Origin: Bacteroidota bacterium
GTDB taxonomy: Bacteria; Bacteroidota; Bacteroidia; Cytophagales; Cytophagaceae
DNA length: 64,000 bases
Direction: 5' to 3'
Assembly (NCBI GenBank): GCA_023391415.1
Contig: JAEWAY010000015.1
Span: forward strand, 1-64,000
Below are positions 34,002-42,077 of this stretch, one piece after another; position 1 is the first letter of the stretch; every line of letters starts with the position of its first letter. The notes beneath the pieces were generated by a model, which was given only the letters and a program-made list of their open reading frames with translations, was not told the DNA's origin and did not search any database. Position numbers and translations under genes: made by a program.

Positions 34002-35264
34002 ATGAAAACACAATTTATTAAATGGGGTATTGGTCTGACCTTCGCCTCGTTATTGCTTTCAATAAGCTCTTGCAGAGAAAAGAAAAAGGACGAAGTAACC
34101 ATAGAGGTAGAAGACGGGATCACGGGCGAAACCAAAGGATCCTATGTACTGGCGGTGCGGTCAAAAGGAAGTCAGACGGTGGCCAGCGATTATCTGATAT
34201 CTACTGATACATTGATGTCGGGCGAGCTGTCCATTGTGGGTAACGGGATAGAGCAGACAGGTTACCATTTTTATCAGCAGACGGGAAAATACCTGACGAC
34301 GGTTACCTATACGGATGTCAATGTGGGTACCATCTACAAGATGAATGAAGACAAGCAGCTTACGCGGCATAAAAGATTTACTATTGATCGTCTCCACTTG
34401 TTTCAGGATATAAACGAAAGAGAGTTTTTGGCGGTCAACATTCCCTTTAAGGTGGCGGGAAACAATTACGGTACTTTTTATCAGGTGAACGCGGAAACGG
34501 GAACTGTGACGCTCAAAGGAAAGGTAAACCTGTATACTCCTACCAATGGAATGGATGAGCAGGCTGTATTTTCCGGTATGACGCTAAGAGGAGATAAATT
34601 GTTTGTCCCGTTTTTCCCGATCGCGGACAGCGACTTCAACTCTACGCATACCGATACCGCGTATGTGGCGGTTTACTCCTGGCCAGACCTGGCGTATGAA
34701 AAAAGAATCACCGACGACAGGACAGGACCAATCGGGTCATACGCTTCTCAGGGTCATATATTTACTACGGAAGACAACGATATCTATACCGTATCTCCCT
34801 GTTCATACTCTACAGGAGCTTCCCAGGAAACCAGGCCTTCGGGAATTTTGCGGATCAAGGCGGGCGAAACAGAGTTTGACAAAGGGTATTTCCTTAACAT
34901 CGAAGAGCTGAGTGGCGGATTTAAAGTATGCAATACTTACTATCTGGGTGGAGGTAAAGTTCTGGCCAGCATTTTTACAACAAAGCATACCTTTGCCGAT
35001 CGCTGGGCCAGAGAAGACGTGAAGCTGGCGATTATCGACCTGTTTGGGAAAAGCCTTACCTATGTAACGGGTGTTCCTGTTCATTATGGAGGGGTAACTG
35101 GCATGTACAACAATCATTTGATGGTTGACGACGGCAAAGTCTACATTAAGATCAATAGCGCCGAAGGGCTGTATATGTATGAAGTAGATCCTGGCACCTA
35201 TACCGGAACCCGGGGAGCCAAAGTAGTTGGCGAAGAGATTTACGGAGTTTTCAATTTGAAGTAG
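34002..35264 (+). CDS. DUF4374 lipoprotein (XusB-like)
   Basis: A 420-aa lipoprotein with lipobox LLLSISSC (Cys about 24) and a short charged linker, then a propeller-like region of the DUF4374 family (AVRSKGSQTVASDYLISTD, DRTGPIGSYASQGHIFTTEDNDIY, DRWAREDVKLAIIDLFGK). In Bacteroides the DUF4374 lipoprotein XusB captures xenosiderophores for the receptor XusA. The 22-bp gap after the receptor fits this pairing. The usual third gene, a PepSY inner-membrane reductase (XusC), is absent downstream. A strong terminator follows. Confidence 0.82.
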   Translation: MKTQFIKWGIGLTFASLLLSISSCREKKKDEVTIEVEDGITGETKGSYVLAVRSKGSQTVASDYLISTDTLMSGELSIVGNGIEQTGYHFYQQTGKYLTTVTYTDVNVGTIYKMNEDKQLTRHKRFTIDRLHLFQDINEREFLAVNIPFKVAGNNYGTFYQVNAETGTVTLKGKVNLYTPTNGMDEQAVFSGMTLRGDKLFVPFFPIADSDFNSTHTDTAYVAVYSWPDLAYEKRITDDRTGPIGSYASQGHIFTTEDNDIYTVSPCSYSTGASQETRPSGILRIKAGETEFDKGYFLNIEELSGGFKVCNTYYLGGGKVLASIFTTKHTFADRWAREDVKLAIIDLFGKSLTYVTGVPVHYGGVTGMYNNHLMVDDGKVYIKINSAEGLYMYEVDPGTYTGTRGAKVVGEEIYGVFNLK

Positions 35265-35296
35265 TATATTGTTTTTTCTTGTACTAAATAGGGTTG

Positions 35297-35325
35297 AGCC
35301 TGTCCCGGATCCGGGACAGGCTTTT
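35297..35325 (+). terminator. Rho-independent terminator after the DUF4374 gene
   Basis: A perfect 13-bp inverted repeat, AGCCTGTCCCGGA / TCCGGGACAGGCT, with essentially no spacer (the central ATCCGG bases probably form the loop), followed by TTTTG. It lies about 30 bp after the stop codon and ends the receptor transcript. Confidence 0.85.
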
Positions 35326-35472
35326 GTGTTGAATCAATGGCAAGATCCCTTGGTTTCTCAGGCGCGGATCCCGATGGAGGCTGATAGATCAGCCTGTCGG
35401 CGATGGTCGGAATAGGGCGCGCCGGATCAAATGAAAGGGGAATGGGGATAGGAGCGCGCGATGTTTTTTAGG

Positions 35473-36060
35473 CTATTTAATAAGCAGCTTGCAACCGACG
35501 CCGAGAAAAAAGATATCCCTTATTTTCATTGTCCGCCTGTTGGGAAAATAGCTCGATATATACAAGTCGTTGGTATTGGCTTCCATATAGAGAGCGACTT
35601 TATCTATCCGGCCGGGCCCGGAGTCCAGGGTAAGCTGGGTGCCGAAAAACACGTGCGTACGCCTGCTCCTGTTCCACCAGTAATAATCTTTGGGATATTG
35701 TTGATCCCATGTCAGGCCGAGATTTTTTCCAAAGTTCTGGCATAGGAAGGCGCCGATCTGTACCGGTTGCCAGTAGAGCTCCGGGGTGATGTCTACCCTC
35801 AGTGGGTTTACACTGAGCTTGAGGGAAAGAGAATGATTGGCGTCGCCTCCAAACGCCGGCGTGTAGCCATACATCAGTCCCAGCTCCAGGAGTTGTTTTT
35901 CGCTTGTTTTGGCGATACCGACCGATACGAGTCCTGTACTTCCGGCGTATTGCGCGTTAAGAGTCGTATAAGGAATCAGCTCTTTCAGGCGGTTCTGCGC
36001 CCGAGCGGGTAGCAGGCTGACGAAAATACATATCAATCCGGTAGCTATTCGTCTTTTCAT
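35473..36060 (-). CDS. Exported hypothetical protein, probable outer-membrane beta-barrel
   Basis: A 195-aa protein starting at MKRRIATG, with a signal peptide ending about ARA (residue 22). Alternating hydrophobic strands and a hydrophobic C-terminus (FFLGVGCKLLIK) suggest a small beta-barrel. No family is recognised. The ATG is 10 bp after the phosphoesterase stop, so the two genes are likely one transcript. An upstream ATG at 36084 would overlap that gene. Confidence 0.6.
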   Translation of the reverse strand: MKRRIATGLICIFVSLLPARAQNRLKELIPYTTLNAQYAGSTGLVSVGIAKTSEKQLLELGLMYGYTPAFGGDANHSLSLKLSVNPLRVDITPELYWQPVQIGAFLCQNFGKNLGLTWDQQYPKDYYWWNRSRRTHVFFGTQLTLDSGPGRIDKVALYMEANTNDLYISSYFPNRRTMKIRDIFFLGVGCKLLIK

Positions 36061-36070
36061 GATCTGATGC

Positions 36071-36886
36071 TCAGTATGAAACAAGTTCTTTTATAATCGC
36101 GCCGCGAACCAGCTTTAAGAGTACAAACTCACTTTGCTGCACCCCGTTGGAAGTCATATACCGGACATGGTCGTCGTACGCGAACATGTCGGAAGTATTG
36201 TGCCAGTGTCCGTACAGGGACAGAATAAAATTGGACCTGGAAGCGAAAAGGTCTTTGTAGGGTTCTTCCAGATTTTTATCAAAATCAACGTCGTATGGAG
36301 GCACATGCGCGATTCCGACAAACCATGAAGCGGTCGTATCCTCGAGTTGCTCGCCCAGCCACTGGAGATCGGGAATACTACCATTGAAATTGTATTCGCG
36401 CCCGTTGGTATCGTGCACCAGAAACTTGTATCCCTTGTATTGGAACGAGAAGTTTTTCTCGCCAAATATTTTTTCGTACAGGAGCCCGTTGTTGGCCGTG
36501 AAGTCGTGGTTGCCGATAGCGCATATGTATGGGATATTCAGATGCCGCAACCGTTCATAGATCCAGTTGTACTCTTGTAGCAGGCCAAAATCGGCGATAT
36601 CGCCGCTTAGTACCAGAAAATCGATACCGGGAATGGTATTGACCTTTTCTACAAGCCGATGGAGCTGATCGTAGAAACGTTGCGGGTCTCCGGAATACGC
36701 GATGGTGACGGTATCGCCGGAGTATTGGCCTCCCGCGGACAAAAGCCGCTCCACATTCCGGCGGTTTAGTTCCCGGGGCATATCGGGTATAGAGGTCTGA
36801 TAGGGACTGTACTCAAACTTGTCGCATCCTGACTGGAGCATGATCAGGAATAAGGATATATGTACAATATGGAGTATATGGCGCAT
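36071..36886 (-). CDS. Metallophosphoesterase lipoprotein
   Basis: A 271-aa calcineurin-like phosphoesterase. The lipobox LIMLQSGC near the N-terminus supports the ATG at 36886 over the longer frame to 36955. Metal-binding motifs run SGDPQRF, LSGDIADFG (GDxxD), IGNHDF (GNHD), AHVPPYD and YGHWHN (GHxH). The first motif has Gln where D-x-His is usual, a variant seen in some Bacteroidetes members. It should hydrolyse phosphate esters in the periplasm or on the surface. Substrate unknown. Confidence 0.82.
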   Translation of the reverse strand: MRHILHIVHISLFLIMLQSGCDKFEYSPYQTSIPDMPRELNRRNVERLLSAGGQYSGDTVTIAYSGDPQRFYDQLHRLVEKVNTIPGIDFLVLSGDIADFGLLQEYNWIYERLRHLNIPYICAIGNHDFTANNGLLYEKIFGEKNFSFQYKGYKFLVHDTNGREYNFNGSIPDLQWLGEQLEDTTASWFVGIAHVPPYDVDFDKNLEEPYKDLFASRSNFILSLYGHWHNTSDMFAYDDHVRYMTSNGVQQSEFVLLKLVRGAIIKELVSY

Positions 36887-37076
36887 GGGAGATGTTTCTA
36901 CAACGCGAATACCATCTTTAACCAGAATATCCGGCATAAAGTTGGGATGAAACATGAATGATCCGCTAGCGCGAAACTGGGGTATAACGCTTAGGAATAA
37001 AAGTAGCTAAATTCGGTATAACATGCCGATTTTACGGTTGGCCGCCGCCGCTGCCGGAAGCGGGTGAACTAAACAA

Positions 37077-38009
37077 TCAGCCATCGCCGGATGTATCCCC
37101 CGTGAGCGACTGGCGGTACGCTCGGGGAGAAAGCCCGTACGCGCGTTTGAAAAACTTGCTAAAGAAGGTCGGATCGCAGAAGTGGAGACGGTACGAAATT
37201 TCCGATATGGTAAGGCTGGTGCTTTCCAGGAGATGTTTGGCCTCCAGCGCGTTTAATTCGGCGATGATCTGTCCCGCCGTCTTTCCCGTCAGCTCCTTGG
37301 CGGTTTCGGACAAATATTTGGAGGTCACAAAGAGCCGGTCGCTATAAAAGGAAAGATCGCGTTGAGCGATATGATGCTCCAGTACCAGTCGCCTGAAATT
37401 CATTATCAGCTCCTCTTTGCGTCCATACTGATAGCGATCCGCGATGTGCTTGCGCCCGATCGTGGCTGTCTCATATATCGTTTCCACAAAGGAAAGATAG
37501 AGTAGTTCATGCCCGAACGGACGTGAAGCCGCTTTTTTCGATCGCTTCCATAATTGACTGATCAGGTGTTGGTAGAGTTTTCCTTCACCCCCGGTTAATG
37601 GCCATACCGAATGATACGCGGAACTGAAAAAGTTCAGATGTTCCTGAGAACGCTCGTCCGGAACCTTGTGTTTCAGAAAATCCAGCGTAAAGCTAAACCC
37701 TTCAAAGGCGCTTCCTTCGCTTATGGAAATTAGTTTTCGCGTAGTAGCCGGACTGGTAATGACCAGTTGATTGGCTGATACCACATGGGTATTGGAGTCG
37801 AGCGCGATGACCAGGTCGCCTCCAACGACCCGGATAATGGAGAAAAAGTCAGTGCGGAAGGCCGAGTTCGGAAAACCGGGGGAAGTACCGTTCCGCGAAA
37901 GATGTTTACTTCGGAATACCTGAAAATGCTCCGTACCCGCGTATTCATTTTGTGCGAGGAATAGATGGCGCGTATCGCTGTGTCTGAGTATGTTTTTGAA
38001 CCTGGACAA
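37077..38009 (-). CDS. AraC family transcriptional regulator
   Basis: A 310-aa regulator. The N-terminal half (about 30-165) is a cupin-like effector domain (ALDSNTHVVSANQLVITSP). The C-terminal two-HTH domain (about 205-303) includes LTISEISYRLHFCDPTFFSK and GLSPRAYRQS. It stands alone between a phosphoesterase and a DUF4256 gene with gaps on both sides, so its target is unclear. Confidence 0.85.
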   Translation of the reverse strand: MSRFKNILRHSDTRHLFLAQNEYAGTEHFQVFRSKHLSRNGTSPGFPNSAFRTDFFSIIRVVGGDLVIALDSNTHVVSANQLVITSPATTRKLISISEGSAFEGFSFTLDFLKHKVPDERSQEHLNFFSSAYHSVWPLTGGEGKLYQHLISQLWKRSKKAASRPFGHELLYLSFVETIYETATIGRKHIADRYQYGRKEELIMNFRRLVLEHHIAQRDLSFYSDRLFVTSKYLSETAKELTGKTAGQIIAELNALEAKHLLESTSLTISEISYRLHFCDPTFFSKFFKRAYGLSPRAYRQSLTGDTSGDG

Positions 38010-38206
38010 GTGAAAAGTCTTTGCCGCGTGATGTATCAGTCTGTAATCAATGGTCTGTAGTTGTCAGAACGTACAGGTATACGCGTTATTTTCCGGAACC
38101 CGCCGTTTAACCAACATTTGACTACGAGACCGAAATGACGGATACGCGGTTTCCGTTCACCAGACAGGATGATAAAGGAAGTATTTCCGGTCCTTTTTTC
38201 TATCGC

Positions 38207-38773
38207 TCAGACGCTTAACGACCCCCGGAATCCTCTGGCTCCATAGTACGATTCGGCGCCATTGTGGTATACGAAGACGTGACCGTAGCGCCAGTCTCCA
38301 AAGATGGCTCCGCCGAGTTTTCTGATATCAGCCGGCGTTTCTATCCAGCTCGACGTTTTTGTGTCGAATTTTCCGAGTCGCTGCAATGCCCGATATTGCT
38401 CTTCCGATAAAATTCCGATACCCATTTCAGCGGCCATGCCTAGCGCGCTGTGTTGGGGTTTATGTTCTTTTCTTGACTCCAGGGCTTCCGGATCGTAACA
38501 AACACTTCTGCGGCCTTTGGGGCTTTCCGCCGAACAATCATAAAACAGGTATTCGCCGGTTTTTTTATCATAACCAACGACGTCCGGCTCGCCGCCGGTG
38601 ACTTCCATTTCGTTGAGCGACCAAAGTTTTTCAGGGTTCGCTTCCAGTTTCGCTTGTACGCCGGCCCATTCCAGATCTTGATGACGACGCGTGTTTTTCT
38701 CGAAACGGGTTTTCAATATTCTGAATAACTCGTCGCGTTGTTCCGGAGATAACATCTTTTTATCGCTGTGCAT
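38207..38773 (-). CDS. DUF4256 family protein
   Basis: A 188-aa soluble protein. ELFRILKTRFEKNTRRH at the start, EVTGGEPDVVGYD, YDCSAESPKGRRSVCYD and FGDWRYGHVFVYHNGA near the end are the conserved landmarks of DUF4256. Function is unknown. No signal peptide or membrane segment is seen. It is monocistronic. Confidence 0.82.
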   Translation of the reverse strand: MHSDKKMLSPEQRDELFRILKTRFEKNTRRHQDLEWAGVQAKLEANPEKLWSLNEMEVTGGEPDVVGYDKKTGEYLFYDCSAESPKGRRSVCYDPEALESRKEHKPQHSALGMAAEMGIGILSEEQYRALQRLGKFDTKTSSWIETPADIRKLGGAIFGDWRYGHVFVYHNGAESYYGARGFRGSLSV

Positions 38774-38956
38774 GTCGTTTTATGTTTTGTTTGATAATAG
38801 GCGCGTTTATCCTCTCAGGCCGGCGGCGAGATCAGTCCCGGAGCCCGCCTGAGAGACGCGGCGAGTTTTTTCCCAGGCTACGTTCCAATGGAGCGATTAG
38901 TTTCATACGAAGCTCTTTCACTCGCTATCGCGGGTCCTGGTCGCTTTCAGAGCAAT

Positions 38957-39352
38957 TTATATCTGTTCATTAGCCCCGACCAGACTCATTTTCCTATCCG
39001 CGGGTCTGAAATACCACGATACTATGATCAGCGTCAGAAGCAATAGCGAAGGAAAGAGTCCGGTCATGGGATCGCCCGACGCGATATGGGAAACCGCGGC
39101 GCTCGACACGACAAAGAAAAAGCCGGCGTAAGCCCACTCCTTTAATAAGGGAAATCCGGGAATAAGCAGGGCCGCGACGCCCAAAATCTTCCAGACGCCC
39201 AGTAAAGTCAGAAAATAGACCGGATAACCCAAACGGGTAATATTGTCTACTTCCTCTTCCATTTTGATAAGCTGTACTATGCCACTGGACAGCATGCCTA
39301 GCGCGAGCCAGATGGTGGAAACCCAATAAGTGATTTTATTTCGCCTGGTCAT
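38957..39352 (-). CDS. DoxX-like membrane protein
   Basis: A 131-aa protein with four membrane helices (about 10-27, 48-67, 75-93, 98-115) and the DoxX-like arrangement GYPVYFLTLLGVWKILGVAALL. It is the last gene of the ArsR-SRPBCC-DoxX operon, 20 bp after the SRPBCC gene. Such trios are common in Bacteroidetes, but the physiological signal is not known. Confidence 0.82.
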   Translation of the reverse strand: MTRRNKITYWVSTIWLALGMLSSGIVQLIKMEEEVDNITRLGYPVYFLTLLGVWKILGVAALLIPGFPLLKEWAYAGFFFVVSSAAVSHIASGDPMTGLFPSLLLLTLIIVSWYFRPADRKMSLVGANEQI

Positions 39353-39372
39353 ATCTGGGAATGTTTTATACG

Positions 39373-39840
39373 TTATTTTAATTTACTTACGACTTTTTGC
39401 AATTGGTCATGGGCCATGCTTATGCCTTGAGCGAAAGGCAAGGCGAGTATCTGGTCCCTGAGCGCGACGGTTCGGAATACTATATGCATAGTAAGTTTGC
39501 TGGTATCGTCGCTGAGTTTGTCAAATTCCAGAAACTCGAGTTGAGCGTCAAAAGGCGCGTTTTCCATTTCAAATGTCCGGATTATTTTCCGGTTCGGGAC
39601 AAAATCATGGATTACCCCATGTGCCTGGAATACCACGTTTCCCTGAGGGTCGCTTGTTTGAAACCGCCAGCCGCCATGCTTTTTGTTTTCCAGCTTCAGT
39701 ACTTTCGTGTTCATCCACTGCTCAACGATTTCAGGCTCCGCGTAAGCTTTAAAAAGTAGTTCCAGCGGCAAGTCAAACTCCCTGGTTATGGTCATGTCCT
39801 GCTTGCCGTCTTTGGCGTCGATCTTTGTTTTTCGCTCCAT
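39373..39840 (-). CDS. SRPBCC (AHSA1-like) domain protein
   Basis: A 155-aa START-fold protein. MTITREFDLPLELLFKAY and EPEIVEQWM are the classic AHSA1 opening, with a hydrophobic cavity expected in the middle and a C-terminal helix (ISMAHDQLQKVVSKLK). Adjacent to ArsR (2-bp gap), it may bind the ligand that the regulator responds to, or protect the DoxX partner. Confidence 0.85.
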   Translation of the reverse strand: MERKTKIDAKDGKQDMTITREFDLPLELLFKAYAEPEIVEQWMNTKVLKLENKKHGGWRFQTSDPQGNVVFQAHGVIHDFVPNRKIIRTFEMENAPFDAQLEFLEFDKLSDDTSKLTMHIVFRTVALRDQILALPFAQGISMAHDQLQKVVSKLK

Positions 39841-39842
39841 AT

Positions 39843-40160
39843 TTATGATTTATATTTTTTCATGATGGCTTCCAGCTTATTAAACCGCTCATCCCACATC
39901 GCTCGGAAGGGTTCAATAAAGTCCGCTACTTCCTTTATCTTTTGAGGATTTAAGTGATAATAGATCTCTCTGCCGTTTTGCTCTTGCTCCAGCAGTTCGC
40001 ACTCCGTGAGGATCTGCAGGTGTTTTGAAACAGTGGGCCGGGCCGTGGCGAAATTAGAGGCTATGGCGCCCGCTGTCATGGATTGAGTGGCTACCAGCAG
40101 CAATATGGCCCTTCTTGTCGGATCCGCTATGGCCTGAAATACGTCTCGTCTTAAATTCAT
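39843..40160 (-). CDS. ArsR family transcriptional repressor
   Basis: A 105-aa winged-helix regulator (FQAIADPTRRAILLLVA, AIASNFATARPTVSKHL, GREIYYHLN wing). No CxC metal site is seen, so it belongs to the non-metal ArsR group that pairs with SRPBCC proteins. It heads its operon and very probably binds the tandem operator overlapping its own promoter (40164-40205). Confidence 0.88.
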   Translation of the reverse strand: MNLRRDVFQAIADPTRRAILLLVATQSMTAGAIASNFATARPTVSKHLQILTECELLEQEQNGREIYYHLNPQKIKEVADFIEPFRAMWDERFNKLEAIMKKYKS

Positions 40161-40163
40161 CGT

Positions 40164-40209
40164 GTAGCTATTTGACTACAAATATATGTGTAGGTATTTG
40201 ACTACGCAA
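40164..40209 (-). promoter_or_regulatory. ArsR operon promoter with tandem operators
   Basis: The minus strand shows TTG (40209-40207), 20 bp, then TATATTTG (40186-40179), a consensus promoter. Two copies of GTAGnTATTTGACTAC, each with GTAG/CTAC symmetry, occur at 40164-40179 and 40190-40205. One fills the spacer and the other covers the start region, 26 bp apart. This is a textbook autorepression layout. Confidence 0.8.
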
Positions 40210-40351
40210 TAAAATCCCGATTTTTTCTACGGGATGGAAAGTTTGTTTTTCTATAACGTAAATCGTCGATAAGATAATGATATGAAAGTGAATTGACTGA
40301 GTGATATTTAGCGGGAGTGGATTTTCTCGGGTATACCCGTTTTATAGAAAT

Positions 40352-40380
40352 AAAAAGCTCCGCCGCGGGAGCTCTTTATT
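40352..40380 (-). terminator. Rho-independent terminator after the SDR gene
   Basis: On the minus strand AGCTCC (40373-40368) pairs with GGAGCT (40361-40356), with a short GC-rich loop, followed by TTTTATTT. It lies about 35 bp past the SDR stop codon. Confidence 0.75.
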
Positions 40381-40415
40381 TCTTACCCGCTTCTGTCGCC
40401 GGGTGTAGTTGTGTG

Positions 40416-41195
40416 CTACATGGTCATACCGCCGTCCACGGCGATCGCCTGACCTGTCAGATGTTTGGCTTGCGATATGAAGAGCACGGCCTCGGCGATA
40501 TCGTTCGGAGTTTGATCGATCCCTTGCGGAATAAGCGTTTTTTTGTTGCGTTCCCAGGACTGCTCTTCCGTTTCGCCTTTCTTCTTCCAGCGATCGGCGA
40601 TACCGCCCTCGCCGCGCCACATGCCTGTACCCACGATCCCGGGGCAAATCGCGTTGACCGTAATACCGGTTTCCGCTACTTCTCTAGCGATGCTATTGGT
40701 AAATCCAACAACGGCGAATTTGGACGCCACATAATGCGAAAGATGGGCCATGCCCATTTTGCCGGCCACGGACGCTGTGTTGATGATGGCTCCGGAACCC
40801 TGAGCCTTCATGATTTCCAGCTCCGCCTTGACGCATATGTATACGCCTTTGGCGTTTACCGTCAAAACTCGATCCCATTCTTCCGGCTCGATTTCCTCTA
40901 TGCCGCCGATGCCTACCACACCCGCGTTGTTGACCGCGACGTCAAGTCTGCCAAACGCGTCTACCGTTTTCCTCAACGCCAGCCGGACAGACTGGAGATC
41001 GGCGACGTCTACTACCAGACCCAGAGCTTTCGCGCCTTGCTCTTCAATCGCTTTAATCGTTTTATTTAAAAACTCTTCCCTGATGTCCGCTACGGCTACC
41101 GCGGCCCCTTTTTTCGCGAACTCGACCGCGATGGCTTTGCCGATGCCTCCGCCGGCGCCTGTTATGAATACGACTTGGTCCTTTAGATTTCCCAT
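40416..41195 (-). CDS. Short-chain dehydrogenase/reductase
   Basis: A 259-aa classical SDR. Rossmann motif TGAGGGIGKAIA (12-23), NNAG (89-92), catalytic Ser in NTASVAGK and YVASK (about 155-159). The C-terminus LTGQAIAVDGGMTM is typical. It is a monocistronic NAD(P)-dependent alcohol/ketone oxidoreductase. Substrate cannot be predicted; R-rich 3-oxoacyl or sugar substrates are common for the group. Confidence 0.9.
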   Translation of the reverse strand: MGNLKDQVVFITGAGGGIGKAIAVEFAKKGAAVAVADIREEFLNKTIKAIEEQGAKALGLVVDVADLQSVRLALRKTVDAFGRLDVAVNNAGVVGIGGIEEIEPEEWDRVLTVNAKGVYICVKAELEIMKAQGSGAIINTASVAGKMGMAHLSHYVASKFAVVGFTNSIAREVAETGITVNAICPGIVGTGMWRGEGGIADRWKKKGETEEQSWERNKKTLIPQGIDQTPNDIAEAVLFISQAKHLTGQAIAVDGGMTM

Positions 41196-41314
41196 AGTTT
41201 ATAACATTAACTTTTCGTTTTGTTGTCCAATAGTCCGGTCATCAATGATCCGCTGTTGTAACCAATATTCCAACAAAAAGTTGCGCGGGAGGACGCTCGG
41301 ACGCTTTCGCGTTT

Positions 41315-41878
41315 TTAGTCTGTCGCTTTGTGAGTAATGTCCGTATTCGGCGTTCTTTGTAAAGCATCATCCAGGGTTTGATCGCCTGTAAGCATATCGC
41401 CGGTCACTTTTTTTCGCGATTTTCTGATGATCCGGCCACATGGGTCATAATACATTCGGTACTCTTCCTTGTAAGAGTCGGCGGCTTTGTTCATGTCGAG
41501 ACCTTCATATATCAGGTATTTAAATATCAGCAGGTCGTTTTGATAATATTCGTAGGAGTAAGAGTTTGAATAATAGCCACCCTCCCCGGAGCCTTTTCTT
41601 ACCTGGGATACTATGCCGAGCTGATCGTTCAGGTAATAGATGGTTGAATGGAGTTCATCAGGCTCATGGCATCCGATTTCCGTTCGTTGACTGAATACAT
41701 AATCAAAATCGGAATGATGGAGGGATGTTAAGTACGCGTACCTGGCTTTTATTTCCGCTATTACTTTGCTGGTATCTATTGAGTAATCGCTTGATTCACA
41801 TTCAGTACAATCCTGCGCGTAAGAAATATGTCCCTGGATGAAGAGGCATAGAAAAATCGAATAAAGAAGTTTGTTCAT
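41315..41878 (-). CDS. Secreted hypothetical protein
   Basis: A 187-aa protein with a signal peptide (LYSIFLCLFIQGHISYAQ). The mature part is acidic and Tyr-rich (YYSNSYSYEYYQNDLL) and contains CTECESS and PCGR cysteines that might form a disulfide. No family is recognised. It is monocistronic, downstream of a divergent TonB receptor. Confidence 0.55.
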   Translation of the reverse strand: MNKLLYSIFLCLFIQGHISYAQDCTECESSDYSIDTSKVIAEIKARYAYLTSLHHSDFDYVFSQRTEIGCHEPDELHSTIYYLNDQLGIVSQVRKGSGEGGYYSNSYSYEYYQNDLLIFKYLIYEGLDMNKAADSYKEEYRMYYDPCGRIIRKSRKKVTGDMLTGDQTLDDALQRTPNTDITHKATD

Positions 41879-42077
41879 GAGCCGCTTTGATTGAGACTCC
41901 CGTGCCGGCTAGCCCCATATTGGTATAAAGATCGTGATTTTTCTCCTTCGCGCGTCTCCTTGTTCAGTCTTAGCGCCATATATTTTTTTTCATCCGATAG
42001 GGGTACAGGCTCAAAATAGTGTCTGCTACATAAAGCGCGCTGAAAATGTACTACCCAATATTATAAATGAATAACCT

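Noticed and set aside
35378..35395. AGGCTGA-TAGA-TCAGCCT hairpin as a second terminator
   Set aside because: It has only 7 bp and no T-run on either strand, so it is too weak to call.
40317..41069. 250-aa plus-strand frame
   Set aside because: Antisense to the SDR gene, which has all catalytic motifs.
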